Of a stretch of 64,000 bases of DNA, positions 51,035-62,793 are shown piece by piece. The notes below the pieces were generated by a model. That model saw only the letters and a program-made list of their open reading frames with translations. It did no database searches and was not told where the DNA came from. The stretch covers positions 22,492,795 to 22,556,794 of the forward strand of contig CM057002.1 in NCBI GenBank assembly GCA_029891345.1. Direction: 5' to 3'. Position numbers and translations under genes: made by a program. The stretch's first letter is position 1. The number at the start of each line of letters is the position of its first letter. The stretch comes from Dryococelus australis. Taxonomy: Eukaryota; Arthropoda; Insecta; Phasmatodea; Phasmatidae.

Positions 51035-54000
51035 TACTGTACATAACGTTGCTGCAGCAGAGCACTGCCGAACAGCTTCACTGTACGTCGCAGGAAATTG
51101 CAAGCAAAAACAAGCACGATAATAAAATATAATAAAAACCAGCTACTATTAGCTGCTGTCAACAAATGTGTAGTAAACAACAAGCATAGTACTCCGCATA
51201 AGGAATTTATACGTGAAAAGGAAAAGGAGAGAGAAAAGACGCATTTTCCCCCCTGAGACTGTGTCCATGTGTCATTTTGTGTTTCGTGTACGACCTGCAC
51301 CAACGCTTTGAGTGACGCAGGTCCGAAACAAATGTTCACTCAATAGCAAGGTATATAACACGCCAAATATAACGCTAATAAGCTTAAAGGAAAAGGAAGC
51401 TACACAACGCGCGTTTAATTAGACTAGGCGAAGTGCGAATATTTTTTTCTAATCCACTGCCTGTCAGTGGTTACGTTTCAAGTTGATTATAAAAGTCCAA
51501 CAGTTATCCTTGAATCGTGAGCACACGTTTACTGGCATTTTAAGCATCCTGCAAAACATTATAAACTAATTAAACAGTCAACGTGGGAAAACCATGACGC
51601 GGGACTCCTTCAAAATACTTTTATGCGATCTTCTCGAGCTATAATTTAACAAATGTGACAAATTTATGTAAAGTTATTAGTTATTACAGAGGAAGCAGAA
51701 GTGTGGCTTCCAGTGCGGTTTAGAAAAAAAATGTGGCTGGGCAAAGTAAAAAAATACGTAATTACGTTCCTCCGGGCTGTCAGTTGTCAACAACATGGAC
51801 GAACTCGTTAGCGAAGCCTGGCGTTACATCGCTTCTAGATAAAAATAAAAAAGGGCACTCATTTATTCACAAGTGATCATACCGGAAGCATAAGAACAAC
51901 AAAGAGCAAAACTCCCGGACTTTCTTGTGTCGTGTTTATAAAGTTAAAATTTGTATTATGTTCACAAGCGGGAAAAATCGCATTCAACATCAAAGAGCTT
52001 TGGCACATTTGAAAACACGTTTTATAACAAAACTATTTTCCAACCCATTCTAGTTAGTGTAAAAGAGCTACAAAGTTTTAAAAATATATTTTTTAATGAT
52101 TTTTTTTTTACTGTGTTATGGTAGTAGTAAAAACAGACATTTCAAAGAACGATGAAAAGTAAGGGGACATTCGCGGATTTGTTCAATGAAGTAAAGAGAT
52201 CGGTTGAGAAAGGGAAAGTGGTTAATTTCCAGTTCTAGGGGAACAGTGTTTCTACAATCGCGTGCCAAGCACTGTGCCATCGAGGCAGCAAAATTATTCT
52301 AGACGTGTCACAGCAATATATACATTTCCTGCCCCTCTGCTGCTTCCCTCGCGAAACAAGCAACCCTAAGGCGGCGCGCGAACAACCAAACGCGCCGTCC
52401 AACGAAGCTGGTGTTCAAGGACGGGGTGGTATTTGTATCACTGGTGGTTTTCGATACCAGCGATTGGAAATTTTAATTTTATTTTTTTGTCGTCTCCCCC
52501 GCCAGAGCGCTTGTAACCGGGCGAATGCGATCACTGCCCCCCACCGCACCATTCGGAAAAAGCCAACCACCCCCCAGTTTCCCACCCTTGCACCCCCCCC
52601 CCTCGGACAGCGTTAAAACCACCCCTCCCGGCAGAAACAATGAAATCACACAACGAGACTGTCCGCAATTAATTCTTTCCCCCCGCAGTCGGGAGGGAAA
52701 GTCAGTAACCGGTGTTTCCCACAGCGGAATACTAATCATAAATAGCGCGAAGGGGGGTGGAGATTAATGGTCGGCATGGCTGCCAACTGCGAAACAATGG
52801 AGAAGCGGGCGCGCGGGGGTGGGAAGATACGCCCGCCCCGGCGGGATGAATAAACAAGAGTAACAGAGCCAGCGTTATCGAGGCGCGAAGGAGTTAGGGG
52901 GGGGGGGGGACCCGTATAGCGTGGCAGGGAGTGGGGCGGGTAGGCAACCCGCTCGGCGCGGCGGGGGCGACAGGCTGAGTGATGTTGCGCGCGCACGCCA
53001 CCAGACCGCGCGCACGACAGCGCCCCGCGCAGCCAGGGATGCCACACGACCCAGGCCCAAACCAACGTAGCGGCCAGTTTTCGAGGACCGGCGTGCTCGG
53101 CTTTCAAGTAACAAAGGGACCCGCCCCTGATAACAACACAGCTGGTTCCCAGTTGGTTGGACGCCAACGTTTGTGCAGCTAAGAAGGAGGGGGGGGGGGG
53201 GCACACGCATAACTGCACATATTTCGAAGGTCCTACAGTAACCGGCACACTCCCAGGGAAAGTTGGCAACAACGTAGGATACGTAGTCCTCACGCTTTGG
53301 GGGTAAGAGAGTTGTTTCACTACTCCCGAGAGTACAACATGCAGAACCTTAAAGGTAGTACACTCACACTACCAAGTATTATCATAGAAGTACTTGTACA
53401 TGTATATAGAATACATATATTTTGTAACAGTGTAAAATATTTTGCCAACATTTACTTATTCAAATGTATAAAATCATATAATAAGAGTATATGTTTAATC
53501 GAAATTTAAGCCTATTGCCATTTCGGAAGCTTCACACAGCACATTTTGCAGACCCCGCCCCGCATATGATTATGCAATACCCTCGCAATAATCACTCAGG
53601 TTGAATCTATGTAACAGAAATCAATAATAATGTTTACAAATGTTTTTAATAATTAAATTATTTCATGCACATTCATTTAGCCGCGGGTGTTATAATCTAT
53701 ATAACTGACATAACTGCATAAAAAATTTTTTTTTATGTTTGTTTAACATTAGTACCGAAATTTTTTATACTGTGACCGAGACGTCGGCTATCCCCTGGGC
53801 CCAGCTAGCAGCACCCAGAGAATACCCGTTCTCTCGACGCATCAGCACCACTGTTCCCCTTCATCACTCTTAAGGTAAAGGAGAACAGGAAATCGGAATT
53901 GGGATTAAGAGCAATCATTTGAAACCTGAATGATTGCTTGTGGAAACCCCACTTTTTTTTTCCCCATGTTTTATTCCTCGTGGGATGAGGATAACCTCCC

Positions 54001-54749
54001 CAAATTCTTTTACGACGGTTGCCCTCTTCTTAAAAATGAATACAAATGTAAATATGAGCATGCAATACAGTGATTAAGTGCGCTATCAAAAAGAACACGT
54101 GCGCATTTCATATGATGTTTAAGTTTGAATAATTACAATTTTTTCATTCTCATTTAAATGCTTTCTATGGTGTTACAGCGTTCAAAATTTTCCAATCTTC
54201 TTAAATGCAAAAATTATATTAAAGTGCTAAAAGTGATAGCAAAACTGACTTTAGAAATATTTACATCTAGAAATGCAAACATTATTACAACAATCCCTTC
54301 AAAAGCAAAAAGTATTTTAATATCTCAACAATAGTCAAGTTAAGTTACAAATCAGGACATCGTGTTCTGTTCCCATGCGAGGCTGTCATGTTGCCGCGCC
54401 TCCCACAGACGCCGTGCGTCACACGGGTGAGTTGGATCGCCGCTAACCAAATACACCGGGCACGCAGGGACGTAACGCAATACTTTTGATGCGATACCGT
54501 TACAATACATACAACAATACTAATTATTAGGAATTCCTTACACGAGGGATTTCTGGCAGCTCTATGCCTATGGCTCTCGGAGCAACGTTACGTGGCTTAC
54601 GTTTTTATGACTTAAAACTTTTGACTAGATTTGCCCTCTTGAAGAAAGGGAGGTCCCTCCGCCAAGAGAAGTAACAGTTTTCTCGATAATCTTCTCTAGA
54701 TTTCATATCCTGGAAAATTTTCCAATACACTGAACATGAAATCGCATAC
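51035..54749. other. 3.7-kb stretch nearly free of recognised repeats
   Basis: No MITE or SINE of the window's families is seen. 52300-53300 is GC- and CpG-rich, with G13 at 52897-52909, G13 at 53189-53201 and GCGCGCGCACG blocks near 52985-53030. This could be a CpG-rich regulatory region, but no exon is supported. The 194-residue minus-strand frame at 52736-53320 is proline-rich composition. Confidence 0.4.
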
Positions 54750-54782
54750 AGGCCATTGAACTCGCGAATTTTTCAGGTCTCT
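54750..54782 (-). mobile_element. hAT-2 terminal fragment
   Basis: CAGGCCATTGAACTCGCGAA followed by TTTTTCAGGTCTCTA matches the hAT-2 end. No second end. Confidence 0.6.
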
Positions 54783-56131
54783 AATTATCAAGTTTGATTC
54801 GTGTAAACAAACTGAATTATTCTCCATTTTTTTTAACGTGTCACACGAAGTAAAATGGTTTTCCACAGGAGAAATTTAAATCTCTTAAGAACTGTATGCA
54901 ACCCAATTCCCGGTTTTTTTTTTTTTTAATACTCCAACACCGTTCCTTCCTGTAGCTCGTAAAGTAGCGAAGGAACACGCTTACAATCCTGTAGGATCAC
55001 AGATTTCTACAACCCCAGCCTCCTCGCCAATATCCAGTTATACCGTTTAGAAAAAAAGAGAGAGGTGGTGGGTGGGTAGGGGGCAGTTTGCAACAGAAGA
55101 GGGGAAAGTTTACTGGTAACCACCGCGGGACAAACAACCTCGCCCCTGAAAGCACCGGGAATATTTCAGGCGCTTGAAAAACATTCCTCCCAGAGCGTCG
55201 CTGGCTTATCGCGGCAACTGCTGGACCGTGGACCAGAAACACCCTTCTCCCTCTACTATACTCTGAACAATGGGATCACGAGGGCGGCTGCCTGGGAAAC
55301 ACGTCCCGCTTGCGAAATAAGCCTGAAACTTGCCCTTCTGCGATTCCGCACCTCGTGTATTCATATAAGCGACGCATGATAACCCCGGGCTCGCGAACAG
55401 GCAAACACACAACGTAATACTCGCGCTTTCGTGGCAGAGAAACCACCACACGTATTCCACACACAACAGAAGTTTACATTTTCAACACGCCGTCGTGGGC
55501 TTACCTGGGCCTGCATTTCAAAACACGATTCGTTCGCCAAATAACAGCACCTCCCAATAAATAAGAAAGTTAATTTATTAATAGCTGTAGCTCTTCCACA
55601 AGACTTACAAATACTACACTTAATCACCTACATTTACGCGATTGTAAGGATAGCGAGGAAATGCACAAATGGCCTTGAGTAACATCAACGATAACGACAA
55701 AGTGTTTATTTCCCCTGATGCACAACTTGGTTGCGATTGTAGAAACCTAGGTGGCATAGGTAGCTCTCGGAAAATGAGGTTCTGGTGTCGAATCACAGGC
55801 AACCATTAATTTATAGGCGGTTTTTGAACAAAGGTAAAAAATTCGTTTAGTTTTTACGCACCTATCCCGCCCCTAGCTTATATAAACGTATAAGCAAAGG
55901 CGTTAACAAAGCCATAAATTAAATAATAGTTAAGAGGGATATTATGGAGTTACACAGCACGTTTGCGTGAATTTGATTGAGTTAAAAGTGGGGGCAACAA
56001 AAGGGAAGGGGCATCCCTTATTCGACATAGGTTGTATGGATTAGCGGGCAAAAATTCATCGAGATGCTTTAAACTGGTGGCCTGGGATAGTGTACGTTTG
56101 GTGAATACTCCGAGCGTGTGGTTGGCTTGTC
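54783..56131. other. Unassigned DNA
   Basis: No recognised gene or repeat. The minus-strand open frames near 54997-55627 have no recognisable domain. Confidence 0.4.
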
Positions 56132-56535
56132 TATAGTCCACTTATAGTTACTTCGAAATATCCTGCAAAGCTATACTTTCAAGATATTCCTCCGCCTCAT
56201 GCAAACAAATATTAACTAAGTCTAGAAAATTACACCCAAGGGGCAACGCACTGCATTTGTGCGCAATCAATTGTAGTTTTCATGAGAACCGTTTATTACT
56301 AGGCATTACCAACACACCGATTTTTTTGTTTTTATTAATGTCAATTATAAACAACATATTATAGTTTATAGACAGATCTACGCAAAAGTTCAATTTTACA
56401 AAAAAATAAAATACTTTTATGTTAACAGAAGTATAAAAGGCTTGTGATACACGGCATATAATAGGAAACAACCAAACACGTCATTATGTTTATGTAGCAA
56501 TTTTTACCAAGTTTGATTCGAAAAGTGATAAGATA
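56132..56535 (+). mobile_element. H element, empty at the A2 site
   Basis: TATAGTCCACTTATAGTTAC, ATATTCCTCCGCCTCATGCA, AGAAAATTACACCCAAGG, ACTAGGCATTACCAACACAC and AACCAAACACGTCATTATG follow H order. The single TA at 56231-56232 is the uninterrupted A2 target. Confidence 0.82.
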
Positions 56536-57289
56536 CATACGCCAATAAGACTGTAGCGCATTCTAGAAATCGCGGGTTCTATCCCTACAAGCAAGAAGTT
56601 ATGGAGGGGTGATACTGTTGCGTGTATTTGCCCCTTCCCGTTCAACGCGAATACTGGAGCAAATTTCTTTAAGAATACATCCAGAACGAAGATTTTCCGT
56701 ATTATTTAAATTATTGTTTTTCAAGACGAATTCACTACTTAACTGGCTATTTCCTTAACTGGACATGATTGAATACTAAACGTGAAATAATTATATAGGC
56801 TATGAGCTTTAAAACTGAAATATATATACGAACAGTTCCGTAATTCTCATGGAAATGAAACCAATATATATTTTTAATGTACTATCTATATGCGATATAT
56901 TTGTCTCTATTACATAAAATTATTCGTAACTTCCGAAAAAAAAAAATTTATTTCATGTTCTGAATAATGTCAATTTACTAAAAGAATTCGGTAATATTTT
57001 CACACCCTTAAGTAACTATTTTTTGTATATAAAACCTTTTTTTTTATGATTAATACGTATGAATTGTTACAGATACGAAAATTCCTGTACACAAAGAACA
57101 TAAGATAAACACCGTAGCACACGACGTAGAGCATATATATATATATGTTTCTTTATAATTAATTGTAACATAACACCGTTGTGTCATCAATTAAAAGTCC
57201 CACTTGTACATTCTGCACGACAGCAAGCCAGTTCAGTATCTTACGTTGGAGGTAGAGTAAAAAATAACTCACTTATTATCTTCCATCAT
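56536..57289. other. AT-rich unassigned DNA with possible tRNA-like relic
   Basis: At 56553-56590 AGACTGTAGCGCATTCTAGA and GCGGGTTCTATCCC suggest box A/B remnants. The rest is strongly AT-rich with a short TA run at 57134-57146. Confidence 0.3.
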
Positions 57290-57800
57290 GTAGTGGATAC
57301 AGCTGCCCCGCATTACTAAGGCATTTCTGTAAACATGCAGCAAGGATTTACAAAACCCCGCGCATATAAAGGGGACCGCCAGGGTACCCTACCCCAGCCC
57401 CCACTCTCTCTCTCTCTCGCCGACGACGAGCCATCGCGCAGAACAGCAGAGGAGGGCTGCGATCAAGGGGCGAGTCCAAGGAAGACTGCACGACTACCGC
57501 CTCCCAGACTTTGGCCTAGAGGAGCTCTGACCATCCGCCATATTAAAACAGTGGTAAGACGACTTACACGCATCGGTGCAGGTCTAGGCCGGGGGAATCC
57601 AAAGCGATACTTAACGTCACTAGCGCGATCATTACACTTAAGGCTACGGACAACTTTGAGAAGGTTTAGTAATTGTTGATAGTAAACATAGTAAGTAATT
57701 TATAGATAATCGTACTTGTGTTAATCTGATGGTAAATCCTGTAACAAGATTGTTGTATACTTTTAGTTCAATAAATTCTGTAGTGTTTTATAATAAGACT
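57290..57800 (+). mobile_element. LTR-like or promoter-bearing unit
   Basis: TGTAGTGGATACAGCTGCCC starts a segment with a TATAAAG box (about 57365), a CT-rich leader (ACTCTCTCTCTCTCTC, about 57400-57418), a possible splice donor CAGTGGTAAGA (about 57550), and then AATAAATTC (about 57771) followed by TGTTTTATAATAAG. TATA box and polyadenylation signal about 400 bp apart is typical of a retroelement LTR. No gag/pol or second LTR is present, so this would be a solo LTR. A small independent transcription unit is the alternative. Confidence 0.42.
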
Positions 57801-58087
57801 GTGTGGCCTACCCTACTTAAATACTGAGCTATAGCAACTCCCACTTAGCGGTACCTAGAGTGATATATAGGGTATTGTATTAAAGTAGAATAGCATTGTA
57901 CAGAAGTAAGTATTGCACTTAAGGTAGCAGCGTTATAGTCAGCTTTCAAAGAATAATAAAGTTGGTGAATATCAATCAAAGAAAACCAAATGGCGTAGGT
58001 GACTATCAGTTACGTCTTTAAGGGGCTCGGCTAGCTGGCACTTGATCTGCGTTGCCGAGTGTTTTAAGTCGAAGTTCCCCAAAGAAA

Positions 58088-58303
58088 ACTATTAAATGTC
58101 CGTCCAATGTACTGACCTACGAAAAGAACCTACACTTAAAGCTCAGATAAACCCCTTCTACAGGAATTCTTTTTCACGTCATAATTTCGGGTTCATAGTA
58201 ATTACTAACAGTTAACGATTAAAGAACATTTTTGTTTTACGAATCGTTTAATATTTTTGTGCGTAATTTTAATTGTGTGTTATCTACTTGTTGTAAAAAG
58301 TCG

Positions 58304-58349
<46 letters not shown>

Positions 58350-58995
58350 CTCTCGTAAAATGATGTACATTTTCTATAATCGCACATTGTCAGTAATTGC
58401 TATGAATCCGAAACTATGGAAAAAATTGTCTGTTGAGTACTGTTAAGACGTCACATGCATTAGAAACACCATCTCAGAGCACTCCAACATAGATAAAATA
58501 CTCAAGGACTCTACAATGAACCTTCTCAAAGACTTCCCCCGACGGGCGTAACCTAGGGAGGGGAGAATATTTCGGGAAATAGCTTACGTCCCGACAGAAA
58601 TTTAAATAAAACTACTTTTTTTCATATAGTAAATGTGTGGCTTCTCTTGAAAATGACGGATGTTTATAGCATTGTGTGGTTCCGTCTTTGTATACCAACT
58701 CATCGATTGTGGAAATAATTTTTTGAACTAAACATAATTTAACTTCCCTGCGTATCAACCCATTGGTTGTAAATAATTTTTCGAGCTAATAATTTTTAAT
58801 ATTACAGCTTTCGTATATTTCCCCAAAAATATAAATCTGTAAGCACCACCAGTAAATTTCTGGAAACACACCCCTGCTTGCCACTAATTTAGAGTCCCAT
58901 AGGTTGCGCTCCAGTTGAGAGCCTTGCACTTAGTGGCGATGATGCACTTGATGCACGTGGCAGTATCGCCCGTATCGCTCCCGCGCTCCACGGCC
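58088..58995 (+). repeat. Repeat M copy with internal expansions
   Basis: TAAATGTCCGTCCAATGTAC (58091), TACAATGAACCTTCTCAAAG (58511) and GAGCCTTGCACTTAGTGGCG / GTATCGCCCGTATCGCTCCC (58917-58985) appear in M order but are widely spaced. Between them lie a TG microsatellite and a fold-back segment. Confidence 0.5.
58312..58347. repeat. TG microsatellite
   Basis: TATATATATG then about 15 TG units. It lies between two segments that are inverted relatives (GTAATTACTAACAGTTAACG and CATTGTCAGTAATTGCTATG). Confidence 0.9.
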
Positions 58996-59440
58996 ACGGT
59001 CACACGGGGGGGGGGGGGGAAGGCGCTAGGCGAGCGGGTAGTGTTCGCGTGAGAACATGAAGCGTTAATTAGCGCGTGGATGCACAACCAGCTCGGCGCT
59101 GGAGTCCACGACACAGGCGCTGATTATTTGCAGAGCCGCACGAAGCCATAGCGCTCTCTCCGGAGACGACATTCTGAGAGTTAGCGGGGAGGGGAGAGAG
59201 GAGGGTAGGGGTTTTGTTTACCCGGGCTAATGTACCCGCCGCGGTAAGCCGAGCGGGGGCAGCCCGGAGATGGCGACCTGCCGCCAGGTAATGAGGTGGC
59301 GGCCAATTAAGCCCCCTGTGTGTGCGCGCAAGGGTCCCTGGAGTGGGTGTAGTCGCAGCGCGGGCCCGTGTTTCTGCCCCTCCGGCGGCCGCCACAGGAC
59401 GTCGGTTGTATCCCGGTGCCTGGATTACATTGCAGTGTGT
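58996..59440. other. GC-rich segment with G14 tract
   Basis: G14 at 59006-59019, CpG-rich 59220-59410 with CCGCCGCGG and GGCGGCCGCC. It could be regulatory, but no exon is supported. Confidence 0.4.
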
Positions 59441-60230
59441 TTGAAATCCGAGTTGTACGACACCATTAAACGTGGCCCAATGATACCGATGTACAAAACG
59501 AAAACACACTTTAGACGAGGTACGTATAATATAGGCCGTCCACGGTGAACTGAGTACTTTTGAAAGCCCTGTTTAATATCTACTTGTATACACATATACA
59601 AAATTAACATTGTCATGTGCCTCGTCACTTTATTCACGCGTCAGTCAAGTGAAACCCTGAAATTATTATAAAAGTAAATGTTTTACAAATATCATAATTT
59701 TTACACTTAGATGCATTAAAAAACAGAGCAGAAGAAATGGTTACCTAACATTTTTAATTCGATGTTCAGAAGTAGAGCTATTTCTCCTCCATCCCTACCA
59801 ACTTTACTGGGCCCATGTCACTCGAGCACTGAATACTTTCCAAGGTTGATTTCAAAAGAGCTCACTTTAATCGTGAATATCATTTAGGCTACTCTCAATT
59901 CATCGTGTACATTTCCGAGTCGTTCAACGTAGCTAAAAACAGCCTTCTCACATTGCTGTGTCTGATAATATACTGATCGGAAACATGGGAAACTGTAATA
60001 GGGACCTGCACTGAACCTGCATTCAAACTTTCCATCAATAAAATAATTGCGTCCGTTGCTTAAAGACCCACAGGTACACGTAGCGCGACGGGAACACTGC
60101 ACGCCAGTTCAAAGCCTTGCGCGTGGGGGTGATGGTATACTGGAAGCGCGTGTCAGTGTCGCCCTTATCGTTCGCTTGCTTCTGAGCTTCGATCGCGCTC
60201 CAGTAGGAGGCGCCCCTAAAGACAATCTCT
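59441..60230 (+). repeat. Repeat M copy split by an A1
   Basis: ACCATTAAACGTGGCCCAAT (59462) and then, beyond the A1, GTACATTTCCGAGTCGTTCA, ACTTTCCATCAATAAAATAA, CACGCCAGTTCAAAGCCTTG and CGTGTCAGTGTCGCCCTTAT. The 35.7 kb copy shows the first two parts joined. Minus-strand frames give a KALNWRAVF peptide shared with other M copies. Confidence 0.72.
59532..59886 (-). mobile_element. A1 MITE in repeat M, reverse
   Basis: TAGGCCGTCCACGGTGAACT ... GAGCTCACTTTAATCGTGAA. Reverse A1 order with about 60 bp missing compared with other A1 copies. Confidence 0.82.
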
Positions 60231-60460
60231 ACCAAACCTGAAGCCACAGAGTTTCAATGACAAATCAACGATACAAAAATTTCTTCTCAATGCATTAATT
60301 TTAACGATTAATGTTTCAAACGAAACGTGTATTACTTGACATTTCCTAAGGAATGCTGGCACGTTACGAAATATTGCTAATTTTTGGGTTTGATATATTT
60401 TTTTCCTACAATCTAACATTCAAAATTACATTTTACAACGAGTAATGAATAAATATTGTT

Positions 60461-60874
60461 AAAAGCTGTTCACGATAAAGTGAGCACTTTTGAAATCAAC
60501 CTTAGAACAAAGTCACTGCCCCTGCCTCCATATACATTAACGGGGTCACTGAGTGACATATGCCCAGTAAAGTTGGCAAGGAAGGAAGGAAGGTAGTTTA
60601 ACGTCAATTTAAAAGTGTTAGGTAACAATCTGTGATCATGTAAATTATTTCTTTCTCTTTCTGTTTTTTTAATGTATCGAAGAGTAAAAATTTGCATATT
60701 TGTAAAATGTTTACTTTTCTAATAATTTCACAGTTTCACTTGACCGACGCATGAATAAAGTGATGAGGCCCATAACAATGTTAATTTGCCACAAGACGAA
60801 ATAATACACAACGTCCATACAAGTTGAACTTAAGCAGGGCTTTCAAAAGTGCTCATTTTACCGTGAACAGCCAA
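60461..60874 (+). mobile_element. A1 MITE
   Basis: AAAAGCTGTTCACGATAAAG ... CATTTTACCGTGAACAGCCAA. A complete A1 interior, close to consensus. Confidence 0.9.
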
Positions 60875-60952
60875 TAACGAGTCTTTTGACGTGGTAGTAT
60901 TATCTTAGAAAGTTGCGTTGAGTATTTTTAATTTTGTTTAAAACAATTATCT

Positions 60953-61042
60953 TTGAAAAGTATATACTGAGAAGGGATTTCTGTAATATTGATTCCCCGT
61001 TTGAACTCCTTGGCTGCAGACTTGTTAGGTAAAGTCCTTTAG
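60953..61042 (+). mobile_element. Solo arm of foldback element R
   Basis: CTGAGAAGGGATTTCTGTAA, TATTGATTCCCCGTTTGAAC and ACTTGTTAGGTAAAGTCCTT match the right arm of R at 43.75-43.85 kb. No opposite arm nearby. Confidence 0.65.
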
Positions 61043-61564
61043 GTAAAATTTTCACATGAGAAGTTGACCCAATTTCTACACGACGTAAAGGACACGTGGT
61101 GTTGACCAATTTCATTTAAGGAACAATCCTTAATTTGGTTTTCTACAATCATTTTTATTCCTACCAACTTCCTTGTGAACTGCATATTGCGTATAATGTC
61201 ATAATTGCAACAGACATTGAAGTTATAATCTCGTTTGTGTATTTGAACAATAAAGAAATAAACTATTTTATGCGACACAATCGTATCAGTTTGTGTGATA
61301 GATGACGAGGTTATTACTGGCACATACAGCCTGATGTTAAAATAGTAAAACAACTCTGAGAGTTATTTCCAAACATATAAATGTACGCACTATCTTATTT
61401 GCAGATCCCATACAACATATTCGGTAGCACCAAATTACAACTTATAAAGGACAAGGCTTTCTTAATTCCGATGTAAGCACAGATAATATTTAAATTAATT
61501 ACATACCGAGCTCCGTAGTAAGTAATTTCAAAGTCAGTTGTTACGCTTCTTGTTAGAGGGCCGC

Positions 61565-61865
61565 CTACCTCACGCGACATGGCACAAGAGCGAGCGAACT
61601 CTAAGGGCGACACTGGCACGCGCATCAAGTGCCGCATCGCCACTATGCGCGAAGTATTGAACTAGCGCGCAAACTTTTCGTCGAACCGTTTTTCCTATGG
61701 GACTTTACGCGACGACTGCATTATTTTACCGATGAAAAGTCTAATGCAAAGTTCAATGCAGGATTATATCAGAGTTTCACGTAGATCCGGTCAGCAATTT
61801 TTGACATACGGCAGTCTGAAAAAGCTGTTGTTAACTATGTTGGAGGGCTTGGATATAGTGGTTCC
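61565..61865 (-). repeat. Repeat M copy, reverse
   Basis: GGCGACACTGGCACGCGCAT, CAAGTGCCGCATCGCCACTA and GTATTGAACTAGCGCGCAAA, then AAAGTTCAATGCAGGATTAT and CGGCAGTCTGAAAAAGCTGT, follow M in reverse without interruption. Confidence 0.68.
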
Positions 61866-62013
61866 AACAAGCGTAGTGTCATGAGAGCAACATTCCGTCA
61901 TCGCCTGAAGTTTGTTTTATTTTTGTAAATTAGCACATTGGGCGCACATGGAATAGTTTCGTCAGAAAAACGGATTTCCCAACACTGAAACACATTTCTA
62001 GCGCCTAGTAAGC

Positions 62014-62475
62014 AGCTCAAGAGTTAGTTGAAGCTGCGCGTCCAAGGTCAAGAAGCGAGGGAGCGATACGGGCGACACGAACACGCACGCCTAGTGCCTT
62101 ATCGCTCCTACGCGCAAGGCGTGCAGTGTTTCCGTCGTGGTCCTCTACTGTGCAAATAAAATCTGTAACAGTCGTATTTTATTTCATGCAATAAAAGCCC
62201 ACAGATTAAACTACGTCCGTATGTTTGTACTTTTCTCTTTCCGCTTAAGGAAACTGTATAGGCATGCTTAAAAAATGTGATATTTGACCATTTTCACGAA
62301 TTTTTTTCTCCATGAATGTACTTAATATGTTAAAAGTAAAAACATAGAATCATAGATAATAGTTTTTTACCTTTTCTAGCAAACGGTTGTGTTTACAACC
62401 TATATTTACCGAGACACGCGAATACGCACAAACAACGATTTCACAAAAACTGTTTCATTTCACACTCCTCAAGTC
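62014..62475 (-). mobile_element. F element, reverse, ends eroded
   Basis: GCTGCGCGTCCAAGGTCAAG, CTTTCCGCTTAAGGAAACTG and TTTACCGAGACACGCGAATA are F blocks in reverse. The flanking TTAA is not preserved. Confidence 0.78.
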
Positions 62476-62793
62476 TCGCGCGGCCCCTGCAAGAAGCTGG
62501 TATTACAACCAACATAGCAGCACCGCAAAGCGGGTATGCAACCTCGCAGGCGGAGCGAGGAGCACCGGTGAGACAGGTTGCGCGCGCAGCGAAAGCCGCC
62601 ACGGGGTGGACGCCCCACGCAACAACACCGGAGATTAGTCACTGCAGCGACATGCTGGTTGCGGCTCCGCTCTGGCTGTTTGCACACCGCCCCCCCCCTT
62701 TCGGCGAGAGTGTGTATGTTTGCACCTGCCACGCCTCTGGCTACACTAGCTAACGAGACTACCCTGGGCCGTCCACATGGTGATACTTCACTC
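62476..62793. other. GC-rich unassigned DNA
   Basis: CpG-rich 62475-62640. Open frames in several phases, none with a recognised domain. Confidence 0.4.

Noticed and set aside
52736-53320. 194-residue minus-strand frame
   Set aside because: Proline-rich translation of GC-rich sequence with G/C runs, no domain, and overlapped by other frames of similar length.
59069-59509. 146-residue minus-strand frame
   Set aside because: It begins in repeat M and continues through CpG-rich DNA, with no recognisable domain.
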